A stretch of 64,000 bases of DNA from Thinopyrum elongatum (lineage: Eukaryota > Streptophyta > Magnoliopsida > Poales > Poaceae), in NCBI GenBank assembly GCA_011799875.1, contig CM022298.1:283289395-283353394 (forward strand), given 5' to 3'. The position numbers and the translations under genes were made by a program. Shown one piece after another: positions 56,323 through 64,000 of this stretch (its first letter is position 1; each line of letters opens with the position of its first letter). The notes below the pieces were generated by a model. That model searched no databases and had not been told where the DNA came from. It saw only the letters and a program-made list of their open reading frames with translations.

Positions 56323-56479
56323 ACAAGAGGAGCTCCCTCGGCGCTGGCGGCGACTCGATCCGGGCCTGGGTGGGCCAAATCTAGGTTTTCGTTGGGCCTG
56401 GTGCTGAGAGTTGGGAGGTGGCGGCTGTCGAGTGGCGGAGGCTCACGGTGGCACGGATTTCAAGACAAGGCTAGGGTTT
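56323..56479 (-). repeat. Continuation of long LTR D
   Basis: It continues the GC-rich block interrupted at 54724. On the minus strand it starts AAACCCTAGCC, similar to the leader of E (AACCCTAGCTC). LTR C abuts it at 56480. Confidence 0.45.
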
Positions 56480-59400
56480 TGTCACAGCCCTAGCCTAGTC
56501 ATTGCTTGTCATTGCATAAGCATTCATGCATCACGTTTCAATTCAAGAAACTTGAACTGAGGAAATTTGAAAGCCTCAAAATTTTAATTAAAAGAAGGGC
56601 AAAGAACCCTGGAAAATGCATCCAATGTTTCCAAAATGCTCTTCATTGATGTTTGATAGTTTTCGCAAGGGTTTTGATCCAAACCAAGAAGATGGAACAT
56701 TTTTGAGTTTTGGTTTATATTCATCTTATATAGAATATAAATTCAAAGGACCTCAAAATATTTATGTGCCTATGGAAAAGTCAATGAAGCAACATAAAAA
56801 CATTCAGAGGAATTTTTGGCATTGTTTAAATTCAGTTTGAATTTTTGAACAGTGGCAAAAGATTAAATAAAAGAAAAGCTGAAGAAAAATAAAAAGCAAC
56901 AGAAAGCACTTACCTGTTCCTTCTTACAATGGTGCTCTTGTAGCCTGGCCCAGCAACCGGCCCAGTCCACTGGAGATGCTAGTCACCTTCAACCTCGCGC
57001 CACGAGGACATGGGCGTGTGCCCCACACGAACGCGTACGCGCCAGGCCAGCACCACCCTGCCTGGCTGCCCCTCGATGCCCTGGCCTTCTCTGGAGGCGC
57101 CACGACATCCTTGGAACCCCCTTGCTCACTCCCTCGTCCCCATCCCCTCCCCTGGCTCTCTCTCTCTCACATCAGCCGAGTGCCAACGTCGCTGCCCCTC
57201 GCTGCCCTCGTGGCCACCGGCCACCCTAGACCTTGACGTCGTGTCCAGAAGAACCACCATCGACCAGATCTTCTCCACGCCAAGGATCGCGAGCGCGGAA
57301 GCAGCACACTGATGAAATCAAGCTCGTCATCGCCGCCGGTGCCCGAGGCCTCTCGCCGTCCATTCGATGCCTACCGGTCGTCCCCGAGCTCGCCGAGCTA
57401 TCTGTTAGACTCGCAGTGAGCTTCCTCACGAAACCCTCTCCCCCCTCTCTCGTTTGCGCCGCTAACTCCAATCCCCACCAACCCGTGAGCTTCTCGCTAC
57501 CGGTCGTGCCACCATCATGGCCAGAGCCCTCCAACATTGCTTCTGAGCACCCAGTTGTGCTCACTATGACCCCATGAAGCTAACGCAACCACCCATTCAT
57601 CCTACAGTGCACTATGTAGTCGGTTCCGCTCGAACCCGCAGTTCGGCCGCCACACAAGTCATCGCCGCCATCGATTTAAGTCACCTGAGCTGCTGCTGCA
57701 TGCACCACTCGATGCGGATGAGCACTAGCTCCACGTAGATGGTCTCCGCCGGTCGTTTGGTCGTCGGAGCAGGAAACCCGAGCACCTCCGCCGTGCTCTG
57801 TGTCCCCGGTGTTTAACCGCTGGTCAAAACCGGTTTAAATAGCGGCTAAACACACCCCCTGGGTCACTGGCAGGTGGGCCCAGGGCGCTGCTAAACATAG
57901 TTAAGTTTTAAATTAATTATTATGCTACTGACATATGGGCCGCAACGTCAGCTAATTGGATAATTAGGGTTAACTAACACTATTAGTTGGCTAGGTCACT
58001 GACCAGTGGGTCCCACTCGTCAGGTTTGACCTGGACAGCTCAGTTGACTCTTGACGTCAGCATAACATAGTGCTCATGCAGTAAAGCTTTTCACAGATTT
58101 TAAATAAATCAAAAATGATTTATTATTTTCAGAAAATGCTTAAAACTTCTAAAAATCATAGAAATTTAACCATAACTCAGATGAAAATAATTTATATATG
58201 AAAAATGATCAAAAAAATATGAAGAATTTGATTATGATTTTTTCATGCATGTTTGAACAACATAAAGTTGATATATATGAAAATTTGAATAAATGGCATT
58301 TGAAATGCCTTACATGGAGTTTGAATATGAACCTTGGGTTCAAACCAACTTCATTTAAATTGTTGCTAGTTGCACTAGCCCAAATCACAGCATATTGCCA
58401 TGTCATGATCATGCATCATATTGTTGCATTGCATTGATTGTGTTCCTTCTCTATTTGCTGGTGTTTGTTCCTTCTCGGTTGAAGATGGTTCCAATGTCGT
58501 GATCGTTGACACCGATGAAGAGCTAATAGCAATACTATCTTCAGAAGTGTTAGGCAAGCAAACCCCCTTTGAGCATTCCAATACAATCCCACTATCTCGC
58601 TCTTGCTCTCTTTTAATGCATTAGGACAACAATAATTCAACTGTTACATGTTGCGGTAGTTGACCCATTCCTCTGCATGACCTGCCTTTGCCACAATAAT
58701 TAGTAAAACCCACTAGCATGAGTAGGAGTTGTTTGAGTCATGATGTGCATACTCATTCATGCTTGCTTGTTAGGCCTGCTATGCTTAGAGTTGTGTCAAG
58801 TCTGATTCATCTGGGATGGAATGGAATGGTGGTGAACATGTCCTACTATTGAGAGCTAAGTGTGTGAACACGATTTGGTAACGGTAGCGATGAGAGGCCA
58901 TGTAGGATTACATGGTGGGTTGTCTCATTGGGACTGTACTTATTAATCGCCTTGATCTCTGTCTAGGAGTTGTAACTAGTTTCTGGTGTTTGTAGGATGT
59001 GCTAGGGGCGTACTTAGCACTGACCGGAGGGGTAGGATTTCTTACGGCATGCACCATGGCACGGTGTACCAAGCTCAGTTCCATCCATCGAGGTGGGCTT
59101 GGAAACCCTGCGCACATCATTTGCTGTCGTGATGAAAATTTCGGCCGGACTTTGGTGACGGGTCAGTTCTCAGATGGGAGATAAACCTAGACTAGAGTTT
59201 TGTGTGGTTAGTCAGGTTGTGGCCGACACCCTCGCTAGGCTTCCACTTGAAGGTTGCCGAGATACATTACATGTATATGGTGGTAAGTGGTGAGAGCATG
59301 TGTGAAGAAGTACACCCCTGCAGGGTAATATGATCTATTCAGATAGCCGCGTCCTCGGATATGGACTACTTGGAAAGCTTACATTGCTCATAAACAACTT

Positions 59401-60054
59401 GAAGTGGATACTCTAAAATGCGCAAGATAAGATTGAGTGCTATGGATGGCCTTCTTGTAGGGAGATGGGAGCGGATCCATAGTGGTGTATTGATGTGGTG
59501 AATATGTGGACTCGTGTGCACTTTCTCACCTCAAAGAAGTTACTGGTAGTCGTATTATAGGATAACCACTGGGTCAAAGCTGGCTTGCTACAGTAAAATT
59601 CCACAACCCCCTTGTTGATACTGATGCACAAGTAGTTAGTTCTGATGTAAGTTTTGCTGAGTACATTTGTACTCACATTTGCTTAATTTACGTTTTTGCA
59701 GAGGAGACTTCAGTCTCACTTGTAGTTCCATGTGGGCTTCGACGATTAGCTTGGGAATCCCATACAGAGGTCTGGTTCCTTTGGAGGGTCTTGTAGATAG
59801 ACAGGTTTTCTAGCCTTCTTTCTTTTCAGGTGTATGTACTCAGACAGGTTTATGCTTCCGCTTGTTGCTTGCATGATTTTGTATGTTGGGTCATGAGACC
59901 CATGTTTGTAATATCATGTTATGTATGGCTCTTCAAGGCCTCCTAAATAAATACTTTGAGTCATAGAGTTATGCTGTGATGCCATGTTGTACCAACACAT
60001 ACTTGCATGTTCTGCGTACGTATGATGGGTATTGCTCTGTGTTGGGTCACGACA
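56480..60054 (+). repeat. Long LTR C (LARD-like), plus strand
   Basis: It starts TGTCACAGCCCTAGCC and ends GGGTCACGACA, about 3575 bases, and is followed by a primer-site-like sequence. Internal order matches E: AT-rich start, GC-rich leader block (56950-57830, where the ORFs are not supported as genes), AT-rich block (57850-58330), the island GGCAAGCAAACCCCCTTTGAGC at 58552, the island CACCCCTGCAGGG at 59313, and a polyadenylation-like 3' end with TATGCTTCCGCT. No second LTR is in the window. Confidence 0.65.
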
Positions 60055-60308
60055 GCTTTTGTATCAGAGCCTGACTGTATGTAGGATTACCAAGGCAAAC
60101 TGGTCGATGTTGAGTCTAGAACTGCTTTAGTTATATAGGGTAAGTGTTTGTGGAAGGGAACGTAAGGCTCTTTTCACTCCTTATGCTTATGTCCTTCTGA
60201 CTCTAAGTCACCCTCTTCTTTTCTGCGGGGTTAAGAAAACTAGGCTTTCTCATCTATCTATCAGGATGACGAGTTACTATGCTGGAGACTTATAGGAAAG
60301 GTGTTGTC
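60055..60308 (+). mobile_element. Primer binding site and truncated interior of element C
   Basis: GCTTTTGTATCAGAGCCTGA at 60055 matches the initiator-Met tRNA primer site TTGGTATCAGAGCC except at two positions. About 250 bases of non-coding interior follow before a different LTR begins at 60309, so element C is truncated or interrupted. Confidence 0.6.
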
Positions 60309-60637
60309 TGATACGTCTCCAACGTATCTATAATTTTTTATTGTTTCATGCTGTTATATTATCAATCTTGGATGTTTTATATACATTTCCTAGCAACTTT
60401 ATATCATTTTTTGGGACTAACCTATTGACATAGAGCCCAGTGCCAGTTGCTGTTTTTTGCTTGTTTTTTACTTTGCAGAATATCAATACCAAACGAAGTC
60501 CAAATGCCACGAAAATTTTTGGAGATTTTTTATGCATAAAAGACACCCAGGAAGCTTTTAGAGAACACGAGAGGAGGCCCGTGGGGCCCACTAGGCACCA
60601 GGGCGTGCCAGGGGCCTCCGGCATGCCCTGGTGGGTA
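60309..60637 (+). repeat. Fragment of an Athila-like gypsy LTR
   Basis: It begins TGATACGTCTCCAACGTATC, a start common to several Triticeae Athila-type LTR families, and runs into TTTTTTGGGACTAACCTATT and GTGGGGCCCACTAGGCACC. It is cut by the CACTA terminus at 60638. No gene is present. The family name is not assigned. Confidence 0.6.
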
Positions 60638-60659
60638 CACTACTAGGGAAAACCTTATA

Positions 60660-60905
60660 CACAGAACCTTAGCAGTAGCGCTGGGTAAAATGAGGCGCTA
60701 CTGCTACTTAGCAGTAGCGCGTGTCCACAGAAGGCACTACTGCTATATACATAGTAGTAGCGCGGCAGGGGCAAAGGGCGCTATTACTAAAATTGCCCCA
60801 TCATTACCGCCAGGCTAAGTGTAGTAGTAGCGCTTTCCCTTGAAACGCGCTACTGCTTGGTAGTTTAGCAGTAGCGCGTTCCCCTAACATGCGCTACTGC
60901 TAAGT
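60660..60905. repeat. CACTA subterminal repeats, left
   Basis: Repeated AGCAGTAGCGC and its inverse GCGCTACTGCT, about ten copies with variants, in alternating orientation. They are thought to be transposase binding regions in this superfamily. Confidence 0.85.
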
Positions 60906-61259
60906 AGTTTATCTTCTCCACACCATCCGCCCCTCACTATCCCCCACTCCCACTCTACTCTCCCACGCACCCCGTCGTCCGCCGCCGCCGACATTCGGCC
61001 CTCCCCCGGCGCCGCATTGCCGCCACCGTCCACCCTCCTCCTTCCTCGGTATGCGGCGACCCTCCTCCCTCCTCCTCCCACCGCCCTCCTCCCTCCCTCC
61101 AGCCGCGCCCTCGCCCTCCTCCGGCCGTGACCTTCTCCTTGCCTCCTCCGGCAGCCTCTCTCCTCCCTCCTCCTCCCTCCTCCCACCCCCTCCCTCCTGC
61201 CTCCCTCCATCTCTCCTCACTGATCTGTTCTTGTATAATGTAGTTTTTTACTGTTTTTT
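60906..61259. other. CT/CG-rich leader-like region of the CACTA
   Basis: A CTCC-rich low-complexity segment, possibly an element promoter and 5' UTR. Open frames on both strands reflect composition and are not supported as genes. Confidence 0.5.
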
Positions 61260-61460
61260 AGTAAGTGTTTAATAGAAATAGTTTATTTAGTAAGTGGTTA
61301 ATAGAACTAGTTTATTTATAGTAAGTGCTTAATAGAACTAGTTTATTTAGTAAGTGGTTAATAGAACTAGTTTATTTAGTAAGTGGTTAATAGAACTAGT
61401 TTATTTAGTAAGTACTTAATAGAACTAGTTTATTTAGTAAGTGCTTAATAGAACTAGTTT
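61260..61460. repeat. 29-bp tandem repeat, about seven units
   Basis: The unit AGTAAGTGGTTAATAGAACTAGTTTATTT is repeated about seven times with a few substitutions (GTTT, GCTT and ACTT variants). A GA run follows at 61461-61470. Confidence 0.93.
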
Positions 61461-61856
61461 AGAGAGAGAGACCTAGATTGGCAAATTTAGTTATGTTAGG
61501 ATTATATATAAGATATTTTGAAATGTTTTTGTTCATATTTTCAACCATTGAAATGCAATGACCATCAAGTTTGAATGCTCATATGATGTAGATATAAACA
61601 TGTATATCTAGTGTTGCTCAAATAGGATATGTGCTTGCCCAAGTGGCCATGTTTGCAGTGAACACCTCCGAGTGACCTATGTTTTGCCGGAGTGTTGATT
61701 AATTTTCGTTCCGGCAAATTTCAGGCGCTCGATATGTCCTTTTTTAGCAAAGGTCATGCCGGATTTTTCCGTGAATTTTGGCATGACTTGTGCTAGGATA
61801 TGTAGGAAATATCGAGTGGCCCGGATTTTCTAGAAAGATAATTAAACGACATTTTG

Positions 61857-62080
61857 GGTTGACTTTAAGTCTGCCAGGACTCCACCATATACGAGTGGAG
61901 AAGAATGCTGACTGTTGTCGTGGGGGTAGCTTCTCCTTCGTTCCCGTATGCTAGACAATTTGGTGTAATGCACTCGGGAATGAAGGGAGGAGCTACCATC
62001 ACCGACGGTCGAATATATACACCACGTGAGCTGAGAGTTTTCAAGAAAATACTCGATAGACCGATAGTCAACCCGTGATG
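61857..62080. other. Imperfect hairpin region in CACTA, best arms 61925-61951 / 61970-61997
   Basis: GGTAGCTTCTCCTTCGTTCC on the left arm pairs with the inverse of GGAATGAAGGGAGGAGCTAC on the right arm, with a few mismatches and an 18-base loop. Outer sequence (GTTGACT near 61858 and AGTCAAC near 62070) is also inverted, which suggests a longer, older foldback. Confidence 0.5.
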
Positions 62081-62160
62081 AATAATAATGATCTAATTTA
62101 GTTTTTATAGTACATATATTTAATTTTAGAAGTTTAATCTTTGAATTATGAACATAGGAA

Positions 62161-63348
62161 ATGTCGTCCGACGACGATAGGCTCCCGGAGTGCGACTGGT
62201 GCGGTGACGATCGGGGTCTGTGCGACAGGCCTCACCTGGTAGAAGGTTGGCGCTTCAGTATTAAGCTCCAGGAGACCTTTGATGTTCAAATGGTACGCAA
62301 TGATGGCAAGTGTTTTTTCGTAATTTAGCATGACTTCTGCTTCTTCAACGTGTAATTTCCGTCTTTTACAATTCGACTAGCATCCCATGCCATGCAAGAC
62401 GCTATGTCTTGGAGAAGTTGGATTTTGAAGATCATGAAAATATGGAGACAAAGATAGTTCACCTAAGGACCCATCATGGTTATGATTTTGCTGTAAACCT
62501 ACACAATTTTGAGAGCGTATCCCATTTTGGTTGCCCAAATTGGGAAGCACTTTGCAAGACGTATGATTTTCATGAGGGTATGCTTGTCACCTTGGATCTT
62601 GGTGATCCTAACATCGACGAAGAGAATATGGACATTTGGGTCCTTGTTGATACGGTTCCAATTCTACCGCTATGTGAGTTTCTCAAACATATTTATTAAG
62701 TAATTTATATTGTTTATTTCAAAATAGTTGACAGCTTATTTCCATTGATAGCTTATTTTCATTCTTCAAAAAATGTATGAAAGATGGTAGACAGAACCTA
62801 GTACACCAATGGCGCAAAATTAACTTATCAGGAGAAAGATCATCTTATCTCATTTATTATTGATGTTGAGAATTACAATATCAATTTTCAAACTCCTGCA
62901 CATTATGGTCAATACGTGCCACTAGTGCACGTGTTGAACTACGGTAACATCCATGGAGATGGCATGGTAAGATTTTTTACTATTATGACATCCGTGCATC
63001 TTTTTTATATATTCTTCTAAAGCTAAACTACATTGCTAACTACGATGTTATTATTATGTTTTTCAACAGAAAATCCTGAAGGATTGTGTGCCTGATCTGA
63101 TGTTTCCGAAAGGTCGGCTTGATGTTATTAGCTTATGACCAAGTCTGCCTAGGCTTCACAACTATTCATACCGGATTTCTGAAACCGATCAAGACATGAC
63201 AATCAAAGAATGGAAAAAATGTATGAATAATCATAGGGAGCTACTTGGAAGCAACATTGTGCGAAGCGCAAGAATTGGAGACAGGATAGTCTCCATTATC
63301 CATAATGGAGAGTCAGGGGCTATCTTGTTTTATGCTATTTTACCTTAG
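62161..63348 (+). pseudogene. B3-like captured gene in CACTA, broken
   Basis: ATG 62161 begins an exon (MSSDDDRLPECDWCG..., to about 62291). The next exon (about 62380-62699) reads RYVLEKLDFEDHENMETKIV, then GCPNWEALCKTYDFHEGMLV and LDLGDPNIDEENMDIWVLVD, similar to plant B3-type DNA-binding folds. Later exons (62790-62966 and 63070-63348) give EKDHLISFIIDVENYNINFQ, then KILKDCVPDLMFPKGRLDVI, interrupted by TGA at 63136 and resuming to a stop at 63346. An in-frame TAG also occurs near 62801. The B3 assignment is by pattern of the fold, not proven. Non-transposase gene segments of this type are frequent in grass CACTA elements. Confidence 0.5.
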
Positions 63349-63565
63349 AGAGGGTAGTAGGTCCTATGAGAGAGGAGTAGGTCCTAGGTACAATGTGTTA
63401 TTATGTGCTACAATGTGTTAGAGTTGATGATGATGAGGAGGAGGAGTTGTGATTATGACTAGTGACCAAGTTGTTATATGATGTCTCATGGACGAAAATG
63501 ATGATCATGAGGAGTTGTTATATGACAATGATGTATTATGATGATAAGTTGTTAATGATATGATG

Positions 63566-63731
63566 ATGAGTTATTATATCATTGGGTGAAAGAACCGCGG
63601 ATTAGTTTCAAGTGGATGGATCCTAAGTGACCAAGTCATGGATTATCACGATAATCCATGACTTGGTCACTTAGGATCCATCTACTTGAAACTAATCCCC
63701 GATTCTTTCACCCAGTGATTTAATAACTCAT
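63566..63731. repeat. Near-perfect foldback, 82-bp arms with 2-base spacer
   Basis: Arms 63566-63647 and 63650-63731 are inverse complements with about five mismatches. Centre: GGATTATC-AC-GATAATCC. A transcript would fold into a long stable hairpin. Confidence 0.93.
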
Positions 63732-63829
63732 TATGATGTAAAAGCAATCTCTAAATTGCTACTGTATGAAAACTTGTATAATGGTGTATGAATACGACAT
63801 AAAATAAAAAAGAAATAGAATACGGAATA

Positions 63830-64000
63830 ATAGTAGTAGCGCGGGCAGAGAGGCGCGCTGCTAGTAATTACCAGTAGCGCTTTCTGCAAGAAGCGCTACT
63901 ACTAAGTAGGTATAGCAGTAGCGCGGGTAAACCAACGCTACTGCTAACCTTTAGCTGTAGCGTCGTAGCAGTAGCGCTGTCCCCCGCACTACTGCTAGGC
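63830..64000. repeat. CACTA subterminal repeats, right
   Basis: AGTAGTAGCGCGG, CAGTAGCGC and GCGCTACTACT-type repeats in both orientations mark the approaching right terminus; no CACTA terminal motif is seen before the window ends. Confidence 0.85.

Larger units (their letters stand above)
60638..64000. mobile_element. CACTA-type DNA transposon (left end to beyond window)
   Basis: The terminus CACTACTAGGGAAAAC at 60638 is followed by many AGCAGTAGCGC / GCGCTACTGCT subterminal repeats in both orientations (to about 60905). The same repeats recur at 63830-64000, so the right terminus lies just beyond the window. The interior has a CT-rich leader, a 29-bp tandem array, a captured B3-like gene and a long foldback. 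No transposase is readable in the window, so the copy may be non-autonomous. Confidence 0.85.

Noticed and set aside
56461..56500. GGCTAGGG / CCCTAGCC palindrome at the D/C junction
   Set aside because: Eight-base arms are short and could arise by chance where AAACCCTAGCC of D meets the LTR C start.
57010..57577. Open frames on both strands in LTR C
   Set aside because: Same GC-rich leader block as in the other long LTRs, with no recognisable motif.
60884..61272. Gly/Arg-rich minus-strand ORFs and a Ser/Pro-rich plus-strand ORF
   Set aside because: Low-complexity CTCC-rich DNA. A glycine/arginine-rich protein is not supported.

Overview
This window looks like intergenic DNA from a Triticeae grass (wheat, Aegilops, rye or barley type). 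Almost every base belongs to transposable elements nested inside one another, and the element families match those typical of large grass genomes: a Sirevirus-like Ty1/copia element, Tat-lineage Ty3/gypsy elements with an antisense extra gene, non-coding long-LTR elements of the LARD/Sukkula kind, and CACTA transposons. I see no intact single-copy host gene. The only host-gene trace is the 3' part of an F-box/LRR/FBD-type gene at about 49.2-50.4 kb.

Layout. Bases 1-8851 and 48512-49185 are the 3' part of one Sirevirus-like copia element (element F, + strand). It has a decayed gag, no visible pol, a promoter-like region split by a CACTA fragment (about 2105-2880), one long extra ORF (3411-7166), duplicated polypurine tracts and a 3' LTR. 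F landed next to or in the F-box gene. A Tat-type gypsy element (A, minus strand, 8852-48506) split F's LTR. A second Tat-type element (B, minus strand, 20796-46429) inserted in A's gag, with a perfect 5-bp duplication GGGGC. A long-LTR non-coding element (E, + strand, 32243-44563) sits in B's gag. By-eye LTR divergence falls with nesting depth: A about 33 differences in 518 bases, B about 19 in 542, E about 27 in 1240. That fits insertion order A, then B, then E.

Both Tat elements read gag-protease-reverse transcriptase-RNase H-archaeal-type RNase H-integrase on the minus strand. Between integrase and 3' LTR, each carries a TATA-equipped multi-exon gene on the opposite strand, of the 'putative gypsy type transposon' domain kind. 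All copies are broken. B keeps one frame through about 5 kb but has nonsense codons and has lost catalytic aspartates in both RT and integrase. A has frameshifts as well.

Right of the F-box remnant lie about 1.1 kb of unassigned DNA, a minus-strand partial long LTR (D, about 51560-54724 and 56323-56479) and, inside D, a 1.6-kb terminal-inverted-repeat transposon with an 8-bp target duplication (54725-56322). Next come another long LTR with a primer binding site (C, 56480-60054), a fragment of an Athila-like LTR (60309-60637), and the left part of a CACTA transposon (60638 to beyond the window end). The CACTA carries a 29-bp tandem array, a broken B3-like captured gene and an 82-bp-arm foldback.

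The most distinctive signals are the shared amber codon at the protease/RT boundary of A and B, the antisense gene pair, the near-intact 1251-codon extra ORF of F, the ordered sequence islands shared by three long-LTR families, and the foldback in the CACTA. No wholly new system is demonstrated.
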